A DNA stretch of 7,809 nt from Caulobacteraceae bacterium (GCA_025351125.1 JANXWN010000207.1:1-7809), one strand, 5' to 3'. Positions 1 to 7,558 are shown, numbered from the stretch's first letter. A program made the numbers and translations. Notes: generated from the letters alone by a model not told the origin.

Positions 1-581
1 CCCAGGACCACGACGTTGTCGCCGACCGGCTGTTCGTCGCCGACGGGGATAGGATTACGTGCGCCGGCGGCGCGGGGACGGCGGACTTAGCGTGCTGGCT
101 GATCGAACAGCGCCTGGGTTGGTCGGTCGCGCAAAAAGCCAGCCAAGTCTTGCTGTTCGACCGCAACCGCGCCGGCGCCGATGCGCAACCGCATCCGCCG
201 ATGAGCGAAAAAGTCGGCGACCCGCGCGTGCGGCGGGCGCTGCTGCTGATGGAGCAAAATCTGGTGCGGCCGCTGCCGATCGCGCGGGTGGCGATGAAAT
301 TGGGGCTGTCGACACGCCAATTCGAACGCTTGTGCCACGCCGCGTTGGGGATCAGCCCGGCCACGGCCTATCGCCTGCTGTGTCTGCGCTACGCGCGCTG
401 GTTGATCGGCAACACCGATCGCTCGGTCACTGAAATCGCCCACGCCGCGGGCTTCGCCGACTGCGCGCACTTCTCCCGCCAGTTCAAGGAGGCCTACGGC
501 GCCTCGCCCTCGACGCAAAGGCGGACCCCGGCAAACGGAGCGGACGAGGGGAATTTGGCGTCGATGCGGGTGTTCGGGTGA
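1..581 (+). CDS. GlxA-type AraC-family transcriptional regulator, C-terminal part (5' end outside window)
   Basis: DNA-binding regulator of the GlxA/AraC class; 192 residues are visible, read from base 3, and the start lies to the left of the window. The first ~50 residues are the end of a DJ-1/PfpI-like (class I amidotransferase-like) sensor domain, recognised by ITCAGGAGTADLACWLIEQ, which matches the family's usual 'ITCAGG..A.D' segment. After a short linker come two AraC helix-turn-helix units: one at visible residues ~90-113 (IARVAMKLGLSTRQFERL) and one at ~141-161 (VTEIAHAAGFADCAHFSRQF), ending in the typical YGASPSTQRR. Characterised GlxA-type members such as GbdR, CdhR and ArgR activate catabolism of glycine betaine, carnitine or arginine. 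That suits the downstream Rieske oxygenase of quaternary-amine type, so local activation of that operon is a reasonable inference. The effector cannot be read from this fragment. Confidence 0.9.
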   Translation, partial: QDHDVVADRLFVADGDRITCAGGAGTADLACWLIEQRLGWSVAQKASQVLLFDRNRAGADAQPHPPMSEKVGDPRVRRALLLMEQNLVRPLPIARVAMKLGLSTRQFERLCHAALGISPATAYRLLCLRYARWLIGNTDRSVTEIAHAAGFADCAHFSRQFKEAYGASPSTQRRTPANGADEGNLASMRVFG

Positions 582-657
582 GGGGCCAGGCGCGCTAAGC
601 TTCCTTGTGCAGGCGACCTCCGGAAACCGCCTATCATCTGGGAATAAAACCAACGGA

Positions 658-789
658 AAACGGACCGCGGACGTCCTCGTCCGCAAATCGCGCAAAGCGC
701 GATAAACTGTTATCGGCCGATGACGCCGGGCAGCAGAAGTCTTATCGCCCTGCGGGCGATTTGCGGAAGAGGACGTCCGCGCTCCGTTT
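658..789. repeat. REP/BIME-like palindromic element: 48-base inverted repeats around a 36-base centre
   Basis: Two 48-base arms (658-705 and 742-789) are inverted copies. The outer 34 bases (658-691 against 756-789) differ at only two positions, and the inner ends both carry GCGATAA in the repeat orientation. Each arm folds again. The left arm has GCGGACG/CGTCCGC (667-684, 7-bp stem, TCCT loop) and ATCGCGC/GCGCGAT (687-703, AAA loop). The right arm has GCGGA/TCCGC (763-780) and ATCGCCC/GGGCGAT (744-760, TGC loop). In the second hairpin the sixth stem pair is G-C in one arm and C-G in the other, so pairing is kept although the bases changed. Two hairpin-forming units in opposite orientation resemble REP/BIME intergenic elements or a small MITE. 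The element ends 32 bases before the Rieske start codon, so it lies in the promoter or leader region. No other copy was seen in the window. Confidence 0.75.
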
Positions 790-812
790 AAAGCCGGACG
801 GAAAGTGTTATC

Positions 813-816
813 GAGG
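813..816 (+). promoter_or_regulatory. Ribosome binding site of the Rieske oxygenase gene
   Basis: GAGG lies five bases before ATG 822 and supports that start. It sits just beyond the right arm of the palindromic element. The long hairpins end at 789 and do not directly cover it, although they could influence transcript stability or access if the message starts upstream of the element. Confidence 0.55.
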
Positions 817-821
817 CGAAT

Positions 822-1991
822 ATGGACTCGCTCGAAGACCTCCTGGCCGCCCACAGTCCCGGCCATGCCTTGCCACAGGGATTTTACCTGCGCGAGGACG
901 TATTTGCGCGCGATGTCGATCTGTTGCTGAACCGGTGGACCTGCGTGGGGCATGTTAGCGAACTTCCGCGACCGGGCGATTGGATCACCGCCGAGCTGGG
1001 CGTCGAATCGGCAATCATCGTGCACGGGGATGACGGGGATTTGCGGGCTGTGGCCAATGTTTGCCGCCATCGCGGGTCGCGCATCTGCGTGGCGACGCGC
1101 GGGTCGGCGGCGGTGCTGGTCTGCCCTTATCACGCGTGGAGCTATCATCTGGATGGGCGCCTGCGGGCGGCTCGGGAAATGCCGGCGGGGTTCGATCCGA
1201 GCGCACATCACCTGAAGTCACTGCCGCTGCGCGAGATCGGCGGATTGATCTTCATCAGTTTCGGCGTTGATCCGCCGGATTTAAACTTGGCTGAACCGGC
1301 GCTAGCCGCGTTTGGCGCGCGTTATGCTTGGCCCCATGCCAAAATCGCTCATCGCGCGTCATATACGGTAGCCGCCAACTGGAAGCTGGCGCTGGAAAAC
1401 TATCACGAGTGCTACCATTGCGCGCCGGCCCATCCGGAGTTTTCGGTGCTGCACGCCCTCTCACGCCCCGGCGCGCGGACGTTGGTCACCGGCCCGCGGG
1501 TCGACGCCCGCTACACCGATTGCGAAGACTGGGGTCCGACGTCGAATGGTCGCGAAGTGGTGCGGGTGATGCGTTCCGCCCTGTCCGAGGGGTGCGAGAG
1601 CGGCAGCGCCGATGGCCAATCGGTCGCCCCGGTCATGGGACCCAGCGATGGCCACTGCGTCTTCGCCGAATTGGGGTTTTTGAGCGCTTTTCTGGCCTAT
1701 CGCGACTATGGCGTGATCTATCGTTTTATTCCGCGCGGTGTTTTGAACACCGAAATCGAGGTGATCTGGCTGGTCGCCGCCGATGCGGTCGAGGGGCAAG
1801 ATTACGAGTTGGCGCGCCTGATCTGGCTGTGGGACATCACCAGCGTGGCGGATAAACGCATTATCGAGACCAATCAGGCGGGGGTTCGGTCGCGCCATTA
1901 TACGCCCGGTCCGTTTTCGTTGATGGAGCCGGGCACACGCGACTATGTGGAGCGTTATGTGCAGGAACTGAAGGCACGCTATGAGCTATGA
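822..1991 (+). CDS. Rieske [2Fe-2S] aromatic-ring-hydroxylating-type oxygenase, alpha subunit, quaternary-ammonium-like subgroup
   Basis: Terminal oxygenase of 389 residues, the normal length for the family. The N-terminal Rieske domain binds a [2Fe-2S] cluster through Cys81, His83, Cys101 and His104 (CRH then CPYH, 17 residues apart). The C-terminal catalytic domain has the mononuclear iron motif ENYHECYHCAPAH: His199 and His204 are the expected ligands, and Asp344 in the segment TSVADKRIIE is the likely third. The residue expected to bridge the Rieske and iron sites between subunits is Glu196 rather than the Asp of naphthalene dioxygenase. Glu here is typical of carnitine and glycine-betaine or stachydrine demethylating oxygenases. 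The C-terminal YTPGPFSLMEPG also resembles that group. The likely reaction is O2-dependent hydroxylation or N-demethylation of a methylated amine, but the substrate is inferred. It needs electrons from a reductase that is not in the window. Its stop overlaps the next gene by 11 bases. The GlxA-type regulator upstream fits amine catabolism. Confidence 0.9.
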   Translation: MDSLEDLLAAHSPGHALPQGFYLREDVFARDVDLLLNRWTCVGHVSELPRPGDWITAELGVESAIIVHGDDGDLRAVANVCRHRGSRICVATRGSAAVLVCPYHAWSYHLDGRLRAAREMPAGFDPSAHHLKSLPLREIGGLIFISFGVDPPDLNLAEPALAAFGARYAWPHAKIAHRASYTVAANWKLALENYHECYHCAPAHPEFSVLHALSRPGARTLVTGPRVDARYTDCEDWGPTSNGREVVRVMRSALSEGCESGSADGQSVAPVMGPSDGHCVFAELGFLSAFLAYRDYGVIYRFIPRGVLNTEIEVIWLVAADAVEGQDYELARLIWLWDITSVADKRIIETNQAGVRSRHYTPGPFSLMEPGTRDYVERYVQELKARYEL

Positions 1992-3612
1992 CGCGATTAT
2001 CGTCGGCGGAGGCCATAACGGCCTGACGTGCGCCTTTTACCTGGCGCGGGCGGGCTACAAGGTGCGGCTGTTGGAGCGGCGCGGGATCGTCGGCGGCGCG
2101 GCGATCACCGAGGAGTTTTACCCCGGATTTCGCAATTCGGTGGCCAGTTATTCGGTCAGCTTGCTCAATCCCAAAGTCATCGCCGACATGGATTTGAGCC
2201 GCCACGGGCTGAAGGTGGTGATCCGGCCCTTGTCGTATTTCGCGCCGACGAACGACGGGCGCTATCTGATCATGGACAAAGACCCGGCGCGGTCCCGCGC
2301 CGAAGTCGCGCGGTTTTCGCCGAAGGATGCACAAAAGCTCGAGGCGTTTCACGCCCACCTCGACGGCAATGTCGAATTGCTGCGCAGTTTGATCTTAAAG
2401 ACGCCGATAAACCCGGCGGCGGGCGCGCGCGACTTGTTCAGCGGTCTAGGTCTGGCCAATCAGGTTCGCAAGATGGGCGTTCAGGGCCAAGCCGATTTGC
2501 TGGATCTCTTCGGCAAAAGCGCCGGCGATATCCTCGACCACTGGTTCGACACCGACGTGCTTAAAGGCCTTTTGGGCTTCGACGCGACGATCGGCAATTA
2601 CGCCAGCCCGTACACGCCCGGTTCGGCTTACGTGTTGCTGCACCACGTGTTCGGCGAGGTGAACGGCGTCAAGGGGGCCTGGGGTCACGCCATCGGCGGC
2701 ATGGGATCGATTACCCAGGCCATGCTCGCGGCGTGTTTGGAGGCGGGAGTCGAGGTCTCGACGGATTCCCCCGTCAGCGAGATCGCGGTGACCAACGGCA
2801 AGGCGACGGGGGTGGTTTTGGAGGACGGCGGCGATCTGTCGGCGCGGGTGGTCGTCTCCAATCTTAATCCCAAACTGTTGTTTGAAAAACTGGTGGCGCC
2901 GGAGCATCTGAGCGAGCCGTTCAGGGATCGGATGCGCGGCTGGCGGTGCGCGTCCGGTACGTTCAGAATGAATGTCGCCCTTTCCGAGTTGCCGAACTTC
3001 ACCTGCAAGCCAAGCGGCGGCGTGGCGGAACAACACGGCGCGAGCATCGTCATCGCCCCATCGCTGCGCTATCTCGATGACGCCTACACGGACGCCCGCC
3101 GGAGTGGCTGGGCCAAGCATCCGGCTATCGAAATGCACATTCCCAGCGTCCTGGACGACTCCCTCGCGCCACCCGGTCGCCATGTCGCCAGCCTGTTTTG
3201 CCAGCAATTCGCGCCGACACTTCCCCAGACCATGCCCGGCGGCTCAAGTTGGGACGACCACCGCGAGGCCGCCGCCGATCTGATCATCGATACGGTGACG
3301 CAATATGCCCCTAATTTTAAGGGTGCGGTGTTATGTCGCATGATCCTCTCGCCGTTGGACCTGGAGCGCAAACTGGCGCTGACGGGGGGCGATATTTTCC
3401 ACGGTTCGCTCAGCCTTGACCAGCTCTATGCGGCGCGGCCGGCGCTGGGTCACGGTGACTATCGCGCGCCGATCCGCGGCCTTTATATGTGTGGCGCGGG
3501 AACCCACCCCGGCGGCGGCGTCACCGGCGCGCCGGGACACAATGCCGCGCGCGAAATCATCAAGGATTTGCGGGCGCCGTCGGCAAAGCATTTGCGCGGA
3601 AAGGCGGCTTAG
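1981..3612 (+). CDS. PYROXD2/phytoene-desaturase-like FAD-dependent oxidoreductase
   Basis: Flavoprotein of 543 residues, a full-length size for the family. The N-terminus is a Rossmann FAD-binding fold: IIVGGGHNGLTCAFYLARAG has the GxGxxG glycines at 9, 11 and 14, and Glu32 of LLERR would bind the ribose. GGAAITEEFYPGFRNSVASY (38-57) and the C-terminal FAD segment GLYMCGAGTHPGGGVTGAPG (500-519) are characteristic of the phytoene dehydrogenase-like clade that contains human PYROXD2. No signal peptide or membrane segment is evident. The substrate of this subfamily is poorly known, and a carotenoid role is not supported because no crt genes are near. The ATG lies inside the end of the Rieske gene (11-base overlap) with AAGG at 1971-1974 as ribosome binding site. 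Translation is therefore probably coupled, and the two proteins may act in sequence or as partners on one substrate. Confidence 0.88.
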   Translation: MSYDAIIVGGGHNGLTCAFYLARAGYKVRLLERRGIVGGAAITEEFYPGFRNSVASYSVSLLNPKVIADMDLSRHGLKVVIRPLSYFAPTNDGRYLIMDKDPARSRAEVARFSPKDAQKLEAFHAHLDGNVELLRSLILKTPINPAAGARDLFSGLGLANQVRKMGVQGQADLLDLFGKSAGDILDHWFDTDVLKGLLGFDATIGNYASPYTPGSAYVLLHHVFGEVNGVKGAWGHAIGGMGSITQAMLAACLEAGVEVSTDSPVSEIAVTNGKATGVVLEDGGDLSARVVVSNLNPKLLFEKLVAPEHLSEPFRDRMRGWRCASGTFRMNVALSELPNFTCKPSGGVAEQHGASIVIAPSLRYLDDAYTDARRSGWAKHPAIEMHIPSVLDDSLAPPGRHVASLFCQQFAPTLPQTMPGGSSWDDHREAAADLIIDTVTQYAPNFKGAVLCRMILSPLDLERKLALTGGDIFHGSLSLDQLYAARPALGHGDYRAPIRGLYMCGAGTHPGGGVTGAPGHNAAREIIKDLRAPSAKHLRGKAA

Positions 3613-3617
3613 CCGCC
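3603..3617 (+). terminator. Short perfect hairpin across the stop codon of the FAD oxidoreductase gene
   Basis: GGCGGCT (3603-3609) and AGCCGCC (3611-3617) form a perfect inverted repeat around one base, and the TAG stop (3610-3612) falls in its centre. The physical loop would need about three bases, leaving a six-pair GC-rich stem. No T-run follows, so it is at best a weak or factor-assisted terminator separating the oxygenase operon from the regulator gene 79 bases downstream. Confidence 0.3.
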
Positions 3618-3691
3618 CACCTCTAGGCGCGCGTGTGAACTGCCGCTAAACCAACCCCGCGTTCCTTGATCGCCTTGGGGTTCATCAATCC

Positions 3692-5704
3692 ATGCCGGAG
3701 TCGGGCGTACCCGCGCATCGTGCGAAGTTCCGTTTGTTCGGCGGCTTTCGGCTGATGCACGGGAACGGCGCGATCGTGGCGATTCCCAGCCGCCGAGCGC
3801 GCGGGTTGTTGGCCTATCTCGCCTTGGCGGCGGATCGCGCGGCCACCCGTGAGCGGCTTTGCGGCTTGCTGTGGGGCGATCGTGGCGAGGCGCAAGCGAG
3901 AGCTAGCCTGCGGCAATGCTTGCTGGAAGTTCGTGACTCTCTGGCGGTCGCCGGGTTGGATATTCTCGATCGCGGGCGTGAAGCGGTGGCCCTGCGGCAG
4001 GACGTTATTTCGACGGACGTGGCGGACGTAACGGCGGCGTTGGAGGCCGGAAACTCCGCCGCTTTGTGCGGCGCGCTCGAGACGGTCGGCGGGGCGCGGT
4101 TGTTGGACGATGTCGATATCGGCGGCCTCTACCGCGACTGGCTTGATCAAAGCCGTTCGCAATTGGATCGGACGATCGGCCTTGGCGTGCTGCGCCACCT
4201 CGAACGGCTCGAAGCCGAGCGCGAATGGCGTGGAGCTCGCAACTTGGCGGAAGCCTATCTTCGCCGTGATCCTCTCGACGAAGCGGTCGTCGCGGCGGCC
4301 ATCCGCGCCGACATCGCCACGGGCAACACCGCGACGGCTCACCGCCGATACCAAATCTTGCAGAGCGCCCTGGCCAAGGAGTTCGGCGTGCCGCCGGCGC
4401 CGGCGACCCGGGACGCGCTCGCGAGCCTGTCCGAGGCGCCCGAACCGCCGCCGCTCGTCAACGAATCTTCCGCGCCGGCGGCGATCGCGTCAGCGACGAC
4501 GTCGGTTTCGGCGCCGACTATTCCTCAGGTGATTGTCGCGTTGTTTGAAGCACAAGTGGCGTCGGAAGCGGCCGTCCGGCTGGCGGCGGCGCTGCGCGAC
4601 GAGGTGTTGGCGGGGCTGTCGCGATTTTACGACCTTCGTGTTCTGACTGACCGCCGCCCACTCGACGCGGTGATCGGCGATCTGACTTTGGAGCGCGCCG
4701 GGGCGTACGCCCTAGGGGCGACGTTGCGCGGCACCGCGGACGGTCCACGCCTGATCGTGCAAATACTCAAGAGCGGCGAGGGGCGGTTGGTGTGGTCGGA
4801 ACGTTTCTCGCTTCCGTCGTTCGACAGCGCCGACCAAACCGACGATATCGTCGCCAAGGTGGTGGCGGCGGTTCTGCCGACGATCGACGCGGATAAGCAT
4901 CGCTTTCCGAGTGGTCCGGCGGCGGACCGGAACTTTACCTTGAACCTGCTGACACGGGGACTGAGCGAACGCGCCCACACATTTGAGGAAGCGCGCAACG
5001 CCGCACAGTCGCTTGAAGCGATGATTTTGGCCAATCCGCAATCGACACAGGCGCATCTGCCTCTCGCGGTGCTTTACAACACTGATTTTTTTCTCACCCG
5101 CGCGGGGAGCACGGGACCGGCCGAACGCGCGCGCGCCCTGGAATTGGTCAAGGTCGCGCTCGCCCGGGATCGATCCAACGTTCACGCCTATTCCGTAGCC
5201 GGATGGTGCTATTTGCGCCGACGACAATGGGATCTGGCGAAGATCCATTTGGACCAAGCCTTGGCGCTCAACCCGTTTCATACCCGCCGCTTGATGGAGG
5301 TCGGCTACGGCCTATTGTTCCTCGATGAGTTGGACGCGTCGCGCGCGCTGCTCAATCGTTGCCTCCTGCTCAACCCGTCACCGCATGACGATTATTTCAC
5401 CGACCTGGGTTTGCTTTCGCTGGTGAGAGGTGAGCACGAACTTGCCGAGAGTTATTTCGAACTTGGCGCCGATCCACAAATATGGTGCGAAATTTTTCGC
5501 GCCATCAACCGTCAGATGGCGGGTCATCTGTTCACGGATAAGGCGCGAACGGCGATCGAACGGGTGCGATCGATCTGGCCCTCGTCCACGCCGTTAACGA
5601 CCGACTCATTGGTGCAATGGATATCGTCGCACCATCCGTTTCGATCCTCCGACGTGGAAAGCCGTTTCACGCGGGCGGCGGCGGCCACGTTTAACGCGCT
5701 ATGA
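3692..5704 (+). CDS. SARP/AfsR-type transcriptional regulator with BTAD, TolB-like and TPR regions
   Basis: Predicted cytoplasmic transcription activator of 670 residues. Residues ~12-105 look like an OmpR/SARP winged helix (FRLFGGFRL, then PSRRARGLLAYLALA and ERLCGLLWGD, ASLRQCLLEVR). Residues ~106-245 match the bacterial transcriptional activator domain (BTAD), including LAEAYLRRDPLDEAV and the typical end YQILQSALAKEFGVPP. An Ala/Pro/Ser-rich linker (~246-277) leads to a middle domain (~278-400) resembling the TolB/FlgO-like region found in many proteobacterial CadC- or cyclase-linked regulators. Residues ~415-600 are helical TPR-like repeats, for example SVAGWCYLRRRQWDLAKIHL followed by ALALNP. 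There is no Walker motif or membrane helix. ATG 3692 is the only plausible start in frame, since no ATG, GTG or TTG was seen just upstream; its Shine-Dalgarno is weak. The 3' end overlaps tfuA by 6 bases in convergent orientation. Control of the neighbouring YcaO/TfuA genes is a guess from position. Confidence 0.85.
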   Translation: MPESGVPAHRAKFRLFGGFRLMHGNGAIVAIPSRRARGLLAYLALAADRAATRERLCGLLWGDRGEAQARASLRQCLLEVRDSLAVAGLDILDRGREAVALRQDVISTDVADVTAALEAGNSAALCGALETVGGARLLDDVDIGGLYRDWLDQSRSQLDRTIGLGVLRHLERLEAEREWRGARNLAEAYLRRDPLDEAVVAAAIRADIATGNTATAHRRYQILQSALAKEFGVPPAPATRDALASLSEAPEPPPLVNESSAPAAIASATTSVSAPTIPQVIVALFEAQVASEAAVRLAAALRDEVLAGLSRFYDLRVLTDRRPLDAVIGDLTLERAGAYALGATLRGTADGPRLIVQILKSGEGRLVWSERFSLPSFDSADQTDDIVAKVVAAVLPTIDADKHRFPSGPAADRNFTLNLLTRGLSERAHTFEEARNAAQSLEAMILANPQSTQAHLPLAVLYNTDFFLTRAGSTGPAERARALELVKVALARDRSNVHAYSVAGWCYLRRRQWDLAKIHLDQALALNPFHTRRLMEVGYGLLFLDELDASRALLNRCLLLNPSPHDDYFTDLGLLSLVRGEHELAESYFELGADPQIWCEIFRAINRQMAGHLFTDKARTAIERVRSIWPSSTPLTTDSLVQWISSHHPFRSSDVESRFTRAAAATFNAL

Positions 5705-6427
5705 TCGCCGGATTTGAGCGGCAAGGGCGTCGGAATATAGGGTTTGGGGCGGGGAGGCGCGGGGAAGTAGCGTCGCAAAGTCGATTGATCGGGCCGTGTG
5801 CAGACACGCGAAGGCGTCCTTTCGCTTGAGGTCAACGCGACCGGCGACCAGCCAATCGCGCAGCACCTCGATCCGCGCCGAGTCTAGGGTCAGCGCCGCC
5901 AGAACGCTTGGCCAAGTGCGTTGCTTGTAGAAAATGTCTTGGGCGGTTCTGAGGACGACGCGGGCGGAATCTACATCGATGGCCAGTTCGCGCACGGCTC
6001 GCAGGACGGTCGCGCGTACGTTGACCAGCGGTTCGGTCAAGGCTCGCCAATCCCAATCGGCCGGACCGTGCAAAACCGCGACTTCGTCGTCGCCGACCAG
6101 ATAGCCGCGCACATAGGCCTCGAAGATTTGCCCGACGCCGATCATGCCGAAGGTATGCAGTTCCGACGCTCGAAGCGCGCCCATGCTGGCGCCGCCGATC
6201 ACCGCGACGCCTTGGCCAATCAGGCTCAATAGCTCTTTGTGACGAATGGACGGTTGTTCGTCGAACAGACCGTCGATCAACACGACCGCCTTGGGAGGTT
6301 CCTGGCAAAGCGCCAAGCCGTCGCCGGCCATGGCGGGGGGCCGCCAGTCGAACACCGGATCGGCCGGGCGCTCGTCGGGCGGCAGGGAGGGGCCCACAAA
6401 GACGACGATGCGCGCGCCAGGCTTCAT
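5699..6427 (-). CDS. tfuA: TfuA-like protein, partner of YcaO in thioamide formation
   Basis: Protein of 242 residues with a clear TfuA core at ~45-165. The hallmark stretches are KAVVLIDGLFDEQPSIRHKE, IGGASMGALRASELHTFGM, GVGQIFEAY, DDEVAVLHGPA and the acidic/aromatic segments between them. The rest (~166-242) is less conserved helical sequence. TfuA proteins accompany YcaO enzymes; in thioamide systems TfuA is proposed to deliver or release sulfide or recruit a sulfur source while YcaO activates the backbone amide with ATP. The ATG at 6427 overlaps the YcaO stop (TGATG), showing translational coupling. A TTG one codon earlier is possible but less likely. The coding end converges on the SARP-like regulator with a 6-base overlap. 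The name follows the domain family and not a proven function. Confidence 0.92.
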   Translation of the reverse strand: MKPGARIVVFVGPSLPPDERPADPVFDWRPPAMAGDGLALCQEPPKAVVLIDGLFDEQPSIRHKELLSLIGQGVAVIGGASMGALRASELHTFGMIGVGQIFEAYVRGYLVGDDEVAVLHGPADWDWRALTEPLVNVRATVLRAVRELAIDVDSARVVLRTAQDIFYKQRTWPSVLAALTLDSARIEVLRDWLVAGRVDLKRKDAFACLHTARSIDFATLLPRASPPQTLYSDALAAQIRRS

Positions 6428-7548
6428 CAAACCGCCGCCGCAACGGCCGCCCGACGCGCGCGCGTGAAGGCGCCGAGACCCGGCGCCACCGCCTTGACAA
6501 CCGTCGCGCCGCTTCCCGCGCGCGTCAAATCGATGATTCCGACGTTTGGATAGCCGGCGCCGGTCAGGGCGTCGATCAGCCCCCTGACGTTGGCCGCGGC
6601 GGGCGCGTCAAACGTGCGACACACCTCATGCCATTGCTTGAGACGCGACGCCGTTGAAGGTGGAAACGCCAGACCAAACCCCTCTCCGGGATCGAGATCG
6701 GGTAGAGGGATGTCGTCGCGCACGCCCGAAATAGCTGTCAGACGCGATTGAGCGGCCTCCAAAACACCCGCCAACAGGGCGCTTTCGGGAGAAAATCCAC
6801 AACCGACGCCAACGGAGCGCCGCCGTATGGCCCCACCGGCGTCGGGTTCAAAGATTTCGCAGGCCAATACCGGCAGCGATATCACGGCGGGAAGATGATA
6901 AATCGTAAGCACCAATCCCGCCGCGCGCAATCGGAGGCGCAGGTCTTCGAACCAATCAATCCCGATCGACGCCGCCTCGATCAACGCGTCCGCGCGGCTA
7001 TCGAGGGGCGAGGCGCGCCACGACCGATCGGCGTCGCGCTCGATAATTTCCAACAGCGCCTTTCGACCCGCGGCCTCGGTGTCAAAATGGGCGCCGATAC
7101 CGTTGCTGGTGCGGTCCAGGCGCAAATCGCCGGCGCGCGTGTAGTCGAGCGAAACGCAATCGTGGGGTGTCCAGAGCGTACGGCCGGTGACCGGATTAAA
7201 GGCGGCGACCCAAGGTCGCGGCTCGGAGGGGTCGGGCGGCAGATTAAGGTCGGACGCGAAATCGAGCAAACTCGGCGCCCGCTCGTGGCGGTCCAGATCG
7301 TCGAACGCACAAAACTTTTGCTCGCCGACGAACGCTTCGGCGTGACCAAACTCGACCGCCTCCATCAGAGCGCCGATTTTTGCTTGCCGTGGCGTGAGGC
7401 CTTTGCCCTGGTGCACGGACAGCGAACGACCCCACGGTCTGACGGCCTGGAAAACATGGACGCCGGTGACATCCAAGCCCGTGACGTCGGCTAGCCGCGT
7501 TACGCCGCAGGCCTCGGCCTCCGCTTTCGCCAGCCCCAGGGAGTCCAT
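6427..7548 (-). CDS. YcaO-family ATP-dependent cyclodehydratase/thioamidation enzyme
   Basis: Protein of 373 residues from the chosen ATG, close to a stand-alone YcaO domain. The ATP- and Mg-binding segments are present in order. Residues ~46-67 contain HQGKGLTP followed by GALMEAVE (Glu63, Glu66). Residues ~148-172 contain SNGIGAHFDTEAAGRKALLE followed by IIERD (Glu167, Glu170). Residues ~248-278 contain GCGFSPESA, then LEAAQSRLTAISGVRDD (Glu264, Gln267, Arg269). YcaO enzymes phosphorylate a peptide backbone amide; with TfuA they generally make thioamides instead of azolines. No E1-like or ocin-ThiF-like leader-binding partner is fused or adjacent, as expected for TfuA-type systems. The C-terminus is Ala-rich (AAVAAAV) and lacks the Pro-rich tail of azoline-forming YcaOs. 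A TTG at 7578 would add ten residues (TALRRSSSA), but it has no Shine-Dalgarno, whereas ATG 7548 does. It lies 62 bases downstream of the small gene and overlaps tfuA by one base. Confidence 0.92.
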   Translation of the reverse strand: MDSLGLAKAEAEACGVTRLADVTGLDVTGVHVFQAVRPWGRSLSVHQGKGLTPRQAKIGALMEAVEFGHAEAFVGEQKFCAFDDLDRHERAPSLLDFASDLNLPPDPSEPRPWVAAFNPVTGRTLWTPHDCVSLDYTRAGDLRLDRTSNGIGAHFDTEAAGRKALLEIIERDADRSWRASPLDSRADALIEAASIGIDWFEDLRLRLRAAGLVLTIYHLPAVISLPVLACEIFEPDAGGAIRRRSVGVGCGFSPESALLAGVLEAAQSRLTAISGVRDDIPLPDLDPGEGFGLAFPPSTASRLKQWHEVCRTFDAPAAANVRGLIDALTGAGYPNVGIIDLTRAGSGATVVKAVAPGLGAFTRARRAAVAAAV

Positions 7549-7558
7549 CGCGCTACTG

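Noticed and set aside
611..632. Possible terminator hairpin after the AraC-type gene (AGGCG/CGCCT arms)
   Set aside because: Only five pairs with a 12-base loop and no T-run, too weak to call.
605..958. Plus-strand 117-residue frame across the intergenic region
   Set aside because: It spans the whole palindromic element and then runs into the Rieske gene in another frame. Its composition follows the repeat, and it has no recognisable domain.
87..1211. Long minus-strand frame of 374 residues opposite the regulator and oxygenase
   Set aside because: It is antisense to two recognisable genes and rich in Arg, Pro, His and Gln as GC-rich shadows are. It crosses the inverted repeat and shows no family motif.
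6748..7494. Plus-strand 248-residue frame antisense to YcaO
   Set aside because: The YcaO ATP-binding motifs on the opposite strand are unmistakable. This frame has no motif and is a GC-rich shadow.
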